Below, in pieces: positions 37,302-49,880 of a stretch of DNA of 64,000 bases (positions are counted from its first letter, which is position 1; every line of letters begins with the position of its first letter). The notes under the pieces are model-generated. The model made no database searches. It had not been told where the DNA came from and saw only the letters and a list, made by a program, of their open reading frames with translations. A program made the position numbers and the translations under genes. Source of the DNA: Sapria himalayana (Eukaryota; Streptophyta; Magnoliopsida; Malpighiales; Rafflesiaceae); assembly GCA_029783825.1 (NCBI GenBank), contig JAREIK010000502.1:117412-181411 (forward strand), in the 5' to 3' direction.

Positions 37302-37458
37302 TCTTATGGATTTAGCAAAAGCAGGTGCAAGCAAGAGATGGTGAAGGTTGAAAGAAAATAACAGTCTATTATCAAAATTTATGAGGGCAAAATATTGTAT
37401 TAAGGATGATATCAATAAAGTAAAGAATAAAAATAAGTGTTAACAGATATGGACACAG
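37302..37458 (+). pseudogene. LINE ORF2, connection region, broken
   Basis: In mixed frames this reads GFVNLMDLAKAGASKRW and KFMRAKYC, typical of the plant LINE stretch between RT and zf-RVT. TGA and TAA stops interrupt it (for example near 37440). Confidence 0.7.
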
Positions 37459-38271
37459 ATGCTTAAGCAAAAAGAATTAGTTGATAGATTTTCTACATTT
37501 GCTAAAAAAGGATGGAAATGGAATTTAAGCTCGGATGGAGCATTCTCACTAAAAACGGTCAAAAATGAATTAAGAAAAAAGTTAAAAGAACATATATTAT
37601 TCAAATGGGCTTGGAGTAATGATAATCCACAAAAAATAAAAACTTTTATGTGGAAAGTTTTATCTAATATTATCCCAATTGATAATAATTTAAAGAAAAA
37701 AGGTATTAAACTCCCATCTAGATGCGAGTGTTGCTTAAATGAAATTGAAACATTGGATCATCTCCTTTCACATGGGAGAGTAGCAGCGGAGCTATGGAAA
37801 AGACTAGGTTTAGAAATGAATTTTAAATATGAACATCTAAACTTGAAACGTAGGCTTCACAAATGGATTAACCTAAAAGTTTCTAGTCCAGTGCAGAAGT
37901 GGATTAAAATTAATGTTCCATTATTAGTTATCTGGTGCATTTGGAAGGCTAGAAATAAAAGTAGATTCGAATGTCATAAGATGATAATCGAAGATATCTG
38001 GAAAGATATTAAAGAAGAAACAAGTAAAATTTCAGAATTGTACCCTATAAAAAGTCAAGGCTCGAAGAGGGATAAAGAAACTTTAATTTTTTGGAATCTA
38101 AAAGAACATCAACCTAAACATTTTAAAGTAATATGTATAAAATGGGAAAAACCACCTCAATGTAGGATAGCTCTAAACACAGATGGTAGCTTCGATAGAG
38201 ATATGGGCGAAGTAGGAGGTGGAGGAGTTATTAGAGACTTCGAAAGGACGACTAATATTAGCCTTCAGTAG
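37459..38271 (+). pseudogene. LINE ORF2, zf-RVT and start of RNase H
   Basis: The 270-codon frame contains the plant LINE zf-RVT region: FKWAWSNDNPQKIKTFMWK, CECCLNEIETLDHLL (the Cys pair plus His) and LWKRLGLEM. A Trp-rich spacer follows (VIWCIWKARNKSRF). At about 38176 LNTDGSFDRD opens the RNase H (RVT_3) domain with its first catalytic Asp. The frame then runs out of register within GGGGVIRDFE; the remainder of RNase H is in the frame starting at 38219. Confidence 0.85.
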
Positions 38272-38653
38272 AAAGATGCAAGCATCCTCGGCCGTTCATG
38301 CTGAGATATTAGCTTTAAGAGAGGGTATTATGTTATGTAGAAAACTAGAAATTAAAAATATAGATATTCAAATAGATTCGAAAATTGTAGATAAATTAAT
38401 CAAAAAGCAGACTATGATGTGGAAATATGAAGATGACATAGAAGATATTTTAAATGATATGAAATTGTTAAACTTTTCTATAAATCACATTTTCAGAGAG
38501 GCGAATGCATTAGCAGATATTTTAGCTAAAGAGAGAAAAAAGAAAGGTGATCAGGATTATAATGAAGAGAATTTACCAAAAAAATTTTTTGGAATATTAA
38601 AACTTGATAGTAAAGAGTTTCCTTATATTAGAAAAAATAAAAATATTAATTAG
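38219..38653 (+). pseudogene. LINE ORF2, C-terminal RNase H (RVT_3)
   Basis: This frame continues RNase H after a frameshift near 38250: GRLILAFSRKM, then HAEILALREG (catalytic Glu), NIDIQIDSK (catalytic Asp), and IFREANALADILA (last catalytic Asp). The plant-type order D-E-D-D is complete when joined in thought with the upstream TDGS. It ends at TAG 38651-38653, taken as the end of ORF2. Confidence 0.88.
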
Positions 38654-39805
38654 AACTTTCCATTCAAATAGGAAAATAAGCCCGTATAAGAGATCACCCT
38701 GGTCCTGAGGGGCGATCGAGATAAGGTAAGTGGCTTTTGTTTTTCTGTTTGTTTTTTTCTGCTTTTCTATTGTTTTCTACAGGTAGAAAGAAGGAAGAAA
38801 TTTAATTTAATTAAAATAACATCAGGGGACTGGTTTGGGAAAAGATTATGGATTTATAGATATGTAGTATGCTCTGCAGGTACATATTATTCTGCTTGTC
38901 CATAGTTTGATGGACTATTCTGATTGGAAGGCTAGATATGTTTAAATGGTATTGTTAGTAGTGGGTATTATATATGCTGGAAGTCTGTGCTATCTTTTTG
39001 GAGGTCTGTGCTATTAAGTGTATATTGCTGGTAGTTGCTGGAAGTCTGTCTCTATTGTATATAGGAAATCTGTATTAAATAGGTCCAATCTGTATAAGTT
39101 AAAAAGGATAGTGAAGGAATGAAAAGCAAAAAGATGGAAGAAAGCAGAACATTTCAAATAAATCAGAACTGCAATGGAGCTGTACCCGATGCTTCAAGTC
39201 ATATTGATAATTGATACGAACAAGGAAGGGGGGATACAAGTCAAATTGATAATTGATTTAAGTCTGATGCAATCTGTATAATAGATTTGATCTTGTGTAG
39301 GAAAAAAGTGCAGGTGAATGAATATAAATAACAGCATTCAATAATTAATTACATGGGAGGACAGCTTATAAAATGTTCGAAATCCCAGTTATCATTATAA
39401 GACAGTGGAAGGAATTAGCTAAAAATGCTGGAGGGATAATCACATTCAGATTTAAAGAGATAAGAAACTGTTGAAGCACCGAAATATAGAAAGAAGAAAA
39501 ATAAAGCTTATTATACTCATCGAAAGATCTTTAAAGCAAGACAAGGGATAAGCTATCATTATAAGGATAGTCATTAACTTTCAGAAGGAATTTCTTCTTG
39601 GACAAAAAGGTAAAGATAGGGGTCATAGACTAGCATAGCCATAGCACAAATAAAATTACATTTTATTAGATTGGTCAAATGTATTTTATTTTATTTGAAG
39701 AATGGGTGTAAAAGGGCTATGGGTAGATGATAGTTTGTATTAATGGTATTCCTCCGCCAAAAGAGAGGGTTATTATTAATAAAATAATATTTTATAAAAT
39801 ATATA
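38654..39805 (+). other. LINE 3' untranslated region and tail
   Basis: About 1.15 kb without an open frame. It begins with AT-poor sequence (GATCACCCTGGTCCTGAGG) and includes two related words, AAGTCATATTGATAATTGAT and AAGTCAAATTGATAATTGAT, about 45 bp apart. It ends in AATAAAA plus an (AT)n run rather than a clean poly(A). The exact end of the element is uncertain by tens of bases. Confidence 0.6.
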
Positions 39806-39809
39806 TATA

Positions 39810-40839
39810 TATATTTATGTATCTCTCTATCTATCTATCTATTTATGTATCAGTATGTCTATCTATTTATTATCTTTCTATCAATCTATCTTGCAAACTA
39901 TCTATATATCTATCTATCTGTCTATATATCAATCTATCTGTCTATTTAATAGTATATCTATCTTTATATCTATATATCTATCTATCTATCTGTTTATCTA
40001 TTTGTTTATATGATTATCTATTTGAATGTTTGTAAGTCAATCTGTCTGTCTAGCTGTATGTCTATCAGTCTGTAAATCTATCTACATATGTATCTGGTAG
40101 TCTATTTGTTTATCTATCAGTATATCTATCTATCTATCTATCTCTCTATATATCACTTTGTATTTTTGACTATCTATTTGTATGTATATATGTCTATCTA
40201 TCTGTCTATCTATCTATATGTCTATATATATATATATATATATATATGTTTGTATATACATTTATCTATCTCTTTGTCTATCTATCTATATATCTATTTC
40301 TTTATATGTATATCTATCTATCTATCTATCTATCGATTTGTCTGTCTGTCTGTATGTCTATCTGTCTATCTATTTGTTTGAGTATCCATCCATCTATATA
40401 TCTATCTATCTGCATATCTATCTATTTCTCAATCTATCAATTGATCTACCTATCTATCGATCTATCTATCTATCTATTTGTATAACTATTTGTCTATCTA
40501 TTTATTTATCTGTCTGTCTATCTCTTTGTCTATATAAATATTTGTATATCTATCTTTTGTCTATCTACCTATCAATATATCGGTCTATCTTACTATCCAT
40601 TTGTATTTCTTTAGATTTGTCTATCTATATGTCTATATGTTTTTTAATTGTCTATATATATTTTATTCGGTCTGTTTGTCTATCTATTTGTCTTTTTGTT
40701 AGTATATCTATCTTTCTATATGTCTATCTATATGTTTGTTTATCTATTGGTTTATTCATCTTTTTATCATTCTTTTTATATGTATGTCTATTTGTCTATC
40801 TATCTGTTTGTTTTTATCTTGTCTATCTATCTGTCTGTT

Positions 40840-40872
<33 letters not shown>

Positions 40873-41253
40873 GTTTATATATCTAATTATCTATCTATCT
40901 ATTGGTCTATTTTTCTGTCTATTTTTCTATCTATCTATCTATCTATCAGTTTATTTTTCTATCTATCATTCTATCTATCTTTATATCTATATCTATCTAT
41001 CAATTTAATATCTACCTACCTACCTATCTATCTATATAAATAACTATCTATATGTATATATTTCTGTATATAAATATGTCTAACAATCTATCTACCAATT
41101 TGTCTATCAATCTGTGTATCAATTTGGCTATCAAATTGGCTATAAATCTATCTCACAATCTATCTTTTAATCTAATTATCAATCTGACTATCTATTTGCC
41201 TACCTAATTTTTAATCTATTTATATATTTGCCTATCAATTTGGCAATCTATGT

Positions 41254-41290
<37 letters not shown>

Positions 41291-42606
41291 CTAGCTATCT
41301 ATCTTACTTTCTTTCTAACAATCTTTGTATCTATCTGTCTGTCTACCTATCTATATGTTTATCTATCTGTCTATCTTTCAGTCTATCTATTAGTAGATTT
41401 ATCTATCTATCTATCTATTTATCTTTCTATATATTTATATGTCTATCTATATGACTATATATCTGTCTATCGATTATATTATCTATCTATTTATTTTTCA
41501 ATCTATCTCTCAATCAATCTATCTATCTATCTGATTAATAATCTATCTATTTATCTTTCTATATTATCTATTTATCTATCTTTTTATCAATTTGACTATC
41601 TATCTATCTATCTATCTATTGGTGTTTTAATCTGTCTTATATTCTGCCTATCAATCTATCTATCAATATCTCTATCAAGCTATCTACCAATCTGTCTATC
41701 AATCTATCTATAAATCTGTCTATTATTATGTCTATTAATTTGTCTATCTATATGTCTATGTTTATGGCTATCTATCTATATATCTATCTATCTATCTATC
41801 TACCTATCTATCTATCTATATGTCTATCTATTTGTCTGTCTATCAGTCTATCTGTCTATTTGTCTATCTGATTATCTATCTATCTATCTATTAATCTATC
41901 TATCTATATACCTATCTATTTATATATCTATCTATATTTTCATATTACCATCTGTCTATTTGTCTATCTGACTATCTATTTGTCAATCTATCTATCTATC
42001 TATCTATCGAAATATATATCTATCTATTTATGATTTATCTATCTGTCTATATTTCCATATTACTATCTATCTATTTATCTATTTATCTATTGATCTATCT
42101 ATCTATTTATATGTTTATCTATGTGTCAATCTATCTAATTATCTATTTGTCAATCTATCTTTTAATATATCTTTCTATCTATCTGTTTATCTATATGTTT
42201 ATCTATCTATCTATCTATTTTTCTATCTTTCTATCTTTCAATCTTTTTGCCTATCTATTTGTCTATCTATTTATCTATCTATATATTTATTTTCTATCTA
42301 TCAATCTATCTACCTATTCATCTTAATGTCTATCTATCTTTCTATCAAATTATTTATAAATATATCCATCAATCTATCTTTCAATATATTTACTAAATTG
42401 TCTATTAATTTGTGTATCAATAGAGCTATCAAACAATATATCAATCTATCTATTAATCTAACTTTCGAAAAAATTATCAATCTGACTATCTATCTGTATA
42501 TTTATCTATTAATCTTTCTATATATTTAACTATATATTTATATATTAATCTATCTATCTGTCTATCTATCTGTCTATCTATCTATCTATCTATTTTTATA
42601 TCTATT

Positions 42607-42639
<33 letters not shown>

Positions 42640-44610
42640 ATATATATGTCTATCTATCTTTCTATCTATTATTCTATCTATTTATCTATTTATCTATTAG
42701 TATATCGTTCTGCCTATTTATATGTCTATATATCTGAATATTTTTTTATCGATCTTATATCTCTATATATCTATCAATCTATTTGTCAATATATCTATCT
42801 AATAATCTATCTATATATCTATCTATCTATCTATCTTCTATCTATATTTTTATCAATTTATCTATGTATCTGTCTATCTATCTGTCATTTAATTTGTCTT
42901 TCAATCTATCTATCATTTTCACTATCAATTTGTCTATCAATCTTTCTTTAAATATATATTTCAATCAATCTTTTAATCGATCTATTATAATGTCTATTAA
43001 TCTATCTATCTATATGTCTATCATTCTATCAATCTTTTTATCTATATATCTATCTATTTCACAGTATATCTACATATCAATATATCTATCAATCTATTTA
43101 TCTATTTATCTATTTATCACTCTATCTATTTATCTACTTATCTATATATCTATCTATCTGTCTATCAATCTATCTCTCTATCTATATGTGTATGTATCTA
43201 TCAATCAATCTATTTGTCTATATATCTATCAATATATCTATTTATCTATTTATCTTTATATCTATCTATCTATTTATTTATCTATCTATCTATATATCTA
43301 TCAATTTTTTTACCTGTCTTTATCTATCTATCTATTTGTCTTTCTATATATCTAAATGTCAATCAATCAATTTATCTATATATATATATATATATCTATC
43401 TATCTATCTATGTATGTGTCTATCTATCTATCTAACTATATGTCAATCTATCTATTTGTCTATATATTTTTTATCTAACTATCTATCTATATATCTATCT
43501 ATCTTTCTATCTGTATATCTGTCTATCTATCTATCTATCTATTTGTCTATCTATCTGTATATCTATCTTTCTATCTATATATCAATCAATCAATATGTCT
43601 GTTTATCTATCTATCTTATCTTTGTATGTATGTATCTATCTTTCTATTAATTTGTCTGTCTATATATCTATCTATCATTATGTCTATCTTTATGTCTATC
43701 AATCTGTCTATCAATCTGTCTATCAAATAATCTATCAATCTCTCTATCAATTTATCAATCAATCTGTCAATAAATTTGCATATCAATCTATATAAATCTA
43801 TCTATCGATTTGTCTATCTATCTATCTGTCTGTCTATCTATCTATCTATGTTTATATCTATTTGTCTATTTATCTGTTAATAATCTATCTATCTATATAT
43901 CTGGCTATTTATCTTTCTATCTATATACCTTTCTAAATGTCTATCTATCTATCTTTATATCTATCTTTATATCTATCTATTTATCTATCAATCTATCAAT
44001 TAATCTATCTATCTGTATATCTATAATATATCTATCTATCTATTTGTTTATCTATCTATCTATCTTTATATCCACATATTTATCTGTTTATAAATCAATC
44101 AATCTATCTATCTATTTTTATAACTATCTATCTATCTAGCTATCTATATAGCTTTCTACCTATCTATCTATATATCTATCTATATATTTGTCTTTCTAAT
44201 TATTTATTTATATATCTCTATATTTGTCTTTCTATATATCTATCTGGCTCTCTATCAATCTATTAGTCTATCAGTTTATCAGTCTATTAGTCTATCTATC
44301 AATCAATCTATCGGTCTATTTGTATACATATGTATCTATCTATAAGTTTATCTATATATTTGCCTTTTTGTTTATCCTGTAATCTATCTATTTTATGTCA
44401 AAATGTTTATATGTTAATCTATATATCTATGTAACTATCTAACTATTATATTTATCAATTAATTTATATATCTTCTTTCTATTTTTCTCTCTCAAACTAT
44501 CTGTCTTTCTATTTATCATCCTATTTGTCAATCTTTCTATATATATATATATATCTATCACTCATTCTATCTGTTTACCTTTATATTTGCCAGTTTATCT
44601 AAATGTTTAT
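39810..44610 (+). repeat. Degenerate (TCTA)n array 3
   Basis: About 4.8 kb of TCTA-polarity repeats directly after the LINE tail, opposite in polarity to the array before the LINE. It includes (AT)n runs (40227-40246, 41258-41287). LSIY frames are artefacts. It fades into ordinary AT-rich DNA near 44610. Confidence 0.95.
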
Positions 44611-45084
44611 CTAAAAAATAGGAAATAAAGTAATTATCAACAATTGATATTGGAGGTTTAGGTTGTGCATTATGATGCACCTTTGGGTGAAGTTACTATT
44701 GATGATAATAATGAATTCTATAAATAGTAAAAATTTTGCAGACAATATCAGCATGTTAAAAGAGGTGTTCACAATTCTCATACACAGTGTTTTGCAAGAA
44801 TTGTCTAGAAGAATTTATATTTTGTAGACATTAATGATTGCATTTGAAGGAAAAGTGAAAATAAAAAAAAATCTATAGAATGAAATTTGCATTTTTGAAA
44901 ATATAGATGGAAGATTATATAAACTAGAAAAATTTATCTCAACCCCTTCTAAGGAAGATGATAGAATCTATGAAAAAAGAAGAGCACATACTAGCACTTG
45001 AATTCATCTGAAATATGATATCTTACAAACTTACTTTCATTATAAAAAATGAGAAGAGCATAGAAAGGCTTACGATGGCTCTTG
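44611..45084. other. AT-rich spacer, possibly the upstream part of the copia relic
   Basis: No clear frame is seen. Its position before the gag relic fits an LTR leader or the start of gag, but I could not align it to the family by eye. Confidence 0.35.
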
Positions 45085-45590
45085 CTAGTATACGAAAAAC
45101 TAATTGATGCTAAAAAAGTACACATGATGAGGTGTTTTTTAAATCTGAAGTTGACAAAAAGCACATTAGTGACCCAACAACTCAATAAAGTCAACACAAT
45201 CGCAACCCATTTTAATTTTGTTTGGGATTGAAGTCAATGATGAAGTATGTGCATTGATACTTCTGTGTTCTCTATCAAAAATTATCATATTACAATTATA
45301 GTTGATCATAGTTCATCAAGAACTAATAAATTGAAATTTGATGATGTTCAAGATCTAATTCTCAGCAAGGATATTCAATAGAGATAGACAAGTGAAACAT
45401 CAACCTCTTTAGAATTATATACAAAGTTAATTGAAAGAAATTCAACCAAGAGAAAATGTCAAAGCAAATAAAAAACAAGAGGTCTAAATTTAAGAATCAT
45501 TGTAATTATAATAGCTCAAAGACCATTAAGTATTGAAAATATAGAAAGACAAGACACTACAAAAATCAATTCAAGTGTTAGTTATTTTAT
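45085..45590 (+). pseudogene. Ty1/copia gag polyprotein relic
   Basis: In the frame containing AATCTGAAGTTGACAAAAAG (about 45140) the translation is LNLKLTKSTLVTQQLNKVNTI, matching the copia gag pattern (L..LKM.EG.S...HLN.FN). Later it gives NKLKFDDVQDLILSKDI (about 45325-45380), the gag motif normally read as LKFDDVxxxILSEEI. A frame-shifted stretch follows, KNKRSKFKNHCNYNSSK and KYRKTRHYKNQFKC, a degraded zinc-knuckle region whose Cys and Gly codons appear changed. At least six stops are present. No pol domains or clear LTRs were found downstream. Confidence 0.7.
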
Positions 45591-47199
45591 AGCATGGTAA
45601 AATGTATCACAAGTATATGAGTTTAACAAGTAATAAAGTTAATTCTATGAATCTGGATTATCATTTCATAGATATTGATTATTTGGATTAATTATCAAAG
45701 TTTCTTCATTATCTAAGCTTATAATAAGTAAATAGTTTCTAGTGTTTACTCAAGTAAACAATTCTATGGTTAGCTTATAATAAGTAAATAGTATCAAGTC
45801 CATGGGTATACAATTTATGAGTTAATGGCTATAGAGGTGATAAAATATGTGAGAGCTACTCATCCATGTAGGTGGAACTTCTCAAAAGCAACAAAAAGTC
45901 ATCGCCATCAATTCATGTAGGAAATAATGTATGTCAGATGAGCTGGATATCTTATATATTTTAATCTTGTATGAATTATATTGATAATCAATGCTAGGGT
46001 ATTTATAAGGGAGCCTATGTGGCATTTACTTAAACATAGTAATTAAAATATAGTCAAATATATACATGTATTTAAATGTCTTGTAAATTAGTATAAGTAT
46101 ACATAAAGCCTATTACATTTTTATTTGAACTAATTGAAAACCGATCAATAAATATTTACAGATATTAATTTGACATTAACAGATATTAATGTGACTATAC
46201 TTTAAATTTAAAGATATTAAAATACTCTTATATTTTTATAAGAGTGTGTGGTTTTCCCTATACATAAAGTCATGTATAAAATATTGTTTACATATATTAA
46301 TTTAATTATACATATTGGGTAGGCAAGGCATTATGGAATAATAGATATTTTCATCATGCAAATTTATTAGATGAGTATTTCATAATGATGACTTACAAAT
46401 TTCAAATATACATTATTAAAATCCTATCATAAAGTCAATATATCTTTATTTGTGTAATACTAATTATAGTTATATGTATAATACTAATTATATCTAAAAT
46501 ACACAACATGTATATTGAATGTATCATATATAAAATTATGATATATATATATAGTTATATTTATATATAGTTATATTTATATATTGTTATGTTTATGTAA
46601 ACTATTTTTATAGTTATAAATATAATAAATTACAGTTATATATTTATCTGTTATATACACACTACCCAACACAAAACACCCATTTTGTGTTATATACGAT
46701 TAAATTTATATAAGCAATCCAATCATAATTAAATTAACAGAATATGTATTTAAAAAAAAGTATAATTAAATTAATATAATATGTATTAAAAAAAGTATAA
46801 TTAAATTAAGTTTATATTAGCATACCTACTGCCCAACACAACAAAAATGAATTAGGTATGTATCACAATAAGTATTATTAAATTAATGTATACGATTAAA
46901 GAAGAAGAATTTCAGAAAAAAAATTAACAGAATCTATACGCGTTAAGATAATCGATGAAGAATTAGGGTAGAAAACGTATCTCAAATCAATAATAAATTA
47001 TCGCTTAATTCGAATATGTTTATGTTGCGTCGGTGTCGAGAGAAGAATGGAGGACTGTGGAGTAATTGGATCACTTATTCTTCGAAAATGTCAGGAGAAA
47101 GATGGAGGACTTAGTCTCGACAAAATAAACATTAAATAATAAATTATATGTATTTCCAAAATATTTATATTTATAATTATAAAAACATTAAATAAATAA
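45591..47199. other. AT-rich spacer, no gene seen
   Basis: About 1.6 kb with closed frames. A short direct duplication, GCTTATAATAAGTAAATAGT, occurs at about 45718 and 45774. A small GC-richer patch at 46970-47110 (CGGTGTCGAGAGAAGAATGGAGGAC) contains two GGAGGACT words about 57 bp apart. CTGCCCAACACA-like motifs occur near 46660 and 46830. Confidence 0.45.
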
Positions 47200-47900
47200 T
47201 ATAATATATATATATATAATACAAAAATACTCATTTATTTTCTTTACTATCAAAATTTTTTCAACTAAATTTATGTGCGTGTGGCAAGGTACAAATAAAA
47301 AATATACACCTTACAATTTTTTATTATAATATTAATTAAACAATAAATATATAAACAATTTAATATATATATATATATAGTTTAGCCTTATAAAAAAAAT
47401 ATCTAATAGCAATAAAATTAACAAACTTGATATAATAAGATATACATGAAAAGATGATTTGTCTTCTATCCACTCTCCTAAAAGTTATAAAATACTCTTA
47501 ATGTTAAAAAATATATAAAAATTTATATTTTATGCTTATATATTTTTAAGAATTCATCATATTAATTTTTATGAAGATAATATGTAATAATTTTAAAGGC
47601 ATAAAATTTCATATTATTTGATATTATTTATAATTTTTAAAATTCAAAAAATTACTTAAAGAAATAAGATAAATAAAAAAAGTTATATTAATAATTTTAA
47701 TAGAGACCGAATGTTAAAAGTTAATAGAAAAAATTTTACTCAATTGTTTAATTCTTATAAATTTTAGTAGGGGCAAACATATATGTTTTTATTTTTAAAT
47801 ATTAATTTATTTTTTTAACTTTAATGAAAAAATTTATATTTTTATTATATTTCAAAATTTTCAAATTTTGTATTAATTATATTTATTAAAAGTTTCCTAT
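47200..47900 (-). repeat. Dispersed repeat unit B, minus-strand copy
   Basis: The reverse complement aligns with 4590-5270 over nearly its full length, as described for the other copy. On the minus strand it follows directly on the AT minisatellite at 47905-47975. Confidence 0.75.
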
Positions 47901-47904
47901 AACT

Positions 47905-47975
47905 ACAATATATATGTGCGTATATACTGTAGTATTATATGTACATATATATAATCACATAACCTCAAATGACAC
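47905..47975. repeat. AT minisatellite, short block
   Basis: TATATGTGCGTATATACTGTAGTATTATATGTACATATATA followed by ATCACATAACCTCAAATGACAC. The latter is the reverse complement of the border of the 16075 minisatellite. Confidence 0.7.
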
Positions 47976-48439
47976 AAAACAACAACAAATTAATATTATC
48001 CCATTTATACTTCACAAAGGTGGAACAAAACTTCACTATCAACATAAATAAGAAATATGAAGATTATTTAAATTTTGAAAAATTTCTTTAAAAAATCATA
48101 GAGAAAAACCTGGAAGACGAGTCACGAGCCAGGCTTGGGGCATCAAAGTTCACATTTTGTCTCCTCGTTACCAGAACTCTCTATTAGTCCCAAGGCTTAT
48201 AAGGGGGTTGCTCTGCACTGCCATGACTGAGTTGACAAGCTAACAAAAGAACTAGCAGATGAAATTGAGACTGATCATTTGTAGCAGTAACCATGAACAA
48301 ATAAATAGGAATCTTGAACATAGAAAAAATGAGCACTCCACCATGCTAATGTGCAACATAAAATGATGAATAGATTATTAGAATAATAATTTTGAATAAC
48401 AATAATCTAAGCAATCCATGTCTTGCATATTTAAAACAA
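47976..48439. other. Spacer between minisatellite and unit A (minus), no gene seen
   Basis: This corresponds in position to 15551-16074 on the other arm, but only the ends align clearly. Frames are short. Confidence 0.4.
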
Positions 48440-48725
48440 TGACATAACAAAATTTTATTACATCCTATTCATCAATGTATCTATCGATAGTGCATAAAGT
48501 ATAATCTATCTGTGCATTGATAGTGCTTTGTCATCCTCAACTCCTCCGATCACCATCTTTCGTGTGTTACAAAGTTGTCCGAGTCACGGTGCATCATGCC
48601 TTGTAAAAAAAATCTCTCACTTATACAAACTTCATATGGAGAACAATGAGGTACCATATAAGTACGAAATTTAAATAAGTAAATAAAATCAAATAAAAAA
48701 CAAATAAAAAAATTTATGTTTTGAT
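48440..48725 (-). pseudogene. Unit A, copy 3: candidate last exon
   Basis: On the minus strand the candidate exon starts at ATG 48657 with MVPHCSPYEVCISERFF, runs on open as HRDSDNFVTHERW, and after a frame change ends in DRLYFMHYR-stop at 48481. The peptide start and end match copies 1 and 2. The acceptor AG seen in those copies is altered here (CTTATATGG for TTACAGATATGG). The open frame that extends upstream into the AT minisatellite is accidental. Unrecognised family. Confidence 0.5.
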
Positions 48726-48908
48726 AAATATATTTACTATGGTATATATGTTCATATATACTGTAGTATATATTATCATATATTACTACAGTATTATATG
48801 TACATATATATTGAGTACGTATATACTCAGTATATATGTACATATAATGGTGTAGTATTATATGTACAAATACTACATTAATATATGTGTCTATATACGT
48901 ACGTATAT
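48726..48908. repeat. AT minisatellite
   Basis: Repeated TATATGTACATATATACTGTAGTA units between unit A and the triplet tract, mirroring 14941-15130. Confidence 0.8.
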
Positions 48909-48909
48909 A

Positions 48910-49170
48910 CAGTATTTGCTGCTGCTGTTGCTACTGCCGTCACAGCTGCTACTACTGCTGCTGCTGCTGCTACTACCACTACCCCTACTGCTACTGCCAT
49001 TGTTGGCTCCATGCCCCAGCTACAGCCATCGCCGCTGCTGCTCCTACCAGCACTACTATTGCTGCTCCTGCTATTGCTGTTGCTGCTACTACCACTGTCG
49101 GTGCTACTGTTGTAGTAGCTATGGCCGTAGTAGCTACTGCCATGGCCACAGCAACTGCTCCCGCTAGCTA
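48910..49170 (-). repeat. GC-rich triplet tract, copy 3
   Basis: About 260 bp of GCTGCTACTACTG triplets (GCAGTAG on the minus strand). It is open in several frames with poly-Ala/Thr, poly-Leu or Cys/Tyr-rich translations. Order and strand relative to units A and E match the left-hand composite. Confidence 0.7.
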
Positions 49171-49690
49171 CCATAGATAATAAAAGTGGGGAATGGCGAT
49201 GATGCTCGACTGATGAACTTCCATACCAACCACTCGTTTTGAGATTGAGTGAATTTTTGACGTGGCAGCGAGCTACTTCTCCCTAAACAAGACCCGATAT
49301 TCCTCTTGGCACTCGTGGCCTATAAAAATAAGGTAATGATACATCTTTCCTTCCAATTGGATATAGTTTTGTGAGATGTATTAAACTTACACGATACTAC
49401 ATGAGCATCATTATCATCATCCTACGACATAGTACAATTATAACCAATTATTGTGGTGCCTACAACAAGAAAACTTATATCCACATACATAGGCTTTTTA
49501 CCATGTGATAATTACATATCTACACAATTACTAAAAGATTTAAGACCAACCTATGGCTGCATAGCTGGCCTAGATAAGAAATATATTCATTCCACAGTTT
49601 GGGAAAGGTATAATATTCATGACTTTTATGACATGGATCGGTAAGTAATGCATGATGATGACCAGACCAGCCCGAGCAAATATATATTCA
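49171..49690 (+). pseudogene. Unit E, second copy
   Basis: The reverse complement of 16480-16894 aligns here. On the plus strand, following the triplet tract, it reads DNKSGEWR, RLSEFLTWQRATSP and then, after a TAG, RPDIPLGTRG. The minus strand reads CSGWSGHHHALLTD and shares LVIxxxICNYH with the other copy. The conserved words GGATATTC/GAATATAGGG and CTCACTCAATCTCA support homology at DNA level. Coding strand and function are unresolved. Confidence 0.45.
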
Positions 49691-49693
49691 AAT

Positions 49694-49694
<1 letters not shown>

Positions 49695-49728
<34 letters not shown>

Positions 49729-49880
49729 GGTGTGTATTTATGACAATATATACATGCCTACAAATAAATATATACACCCACTTATGTACATACTCATTAT
49801 ATACCTACAAATATACTCAGTATATACTTATGTACATACCAAGTATATTCATACTTATATACTCGATATTTGTACATATA
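49695..49880. repeat. (TG)n tract and AT minisatellite
   Basis: A (TG)n run lies at 49698-49724. It is followed at 49780-49880 by a minisatellite of TATATACTYAGTATATAYTTATGTACATAC type, the counterpart of 16075-16400. Confidence 0.7.

Larger units (their letters stand above)
33308..39805 (+). mobile_element. L1-like non-LTR retrotransposon (LINE), interrupted
   Basis: An element of about 6.5 kb in the usual plant L1 order: short 5' leader, ORF1 with DUF4283 and CCHC knuckle, ORF2 with apurinic-type endonuclease, reverse transcriptase, zf-RVT and RNase H, then a long 3' untranslated region. It starts abruptly at about 33308, where GATA repeats stop. The 3' end is placed at the AATAAAATAATATTTTATAAAA plus (AT)n tail near 39780-39805, just before TCTA repeats. 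Several stops and frameshifts make it inactive, although domain order and length are nearly complete. The flanking arrays have opposite polarity, so no target-site duplication could be judged. Confidence 0.9.

Noticed and set aside
38725..38782. GTAAG...TTCTACAG resembling a short intron after LINE ORF2
   Set aside because: It is in a LINE 3' untranslated region. There is no coding on either side, and LINE transcripts are normally unspliced here.
45551..45575. CACTACAAAAATC as another CACTA terminus
   Set aside because: It lies within the copia gag zinc-knuckle codons (HYKN) and has no subterminal repeats.
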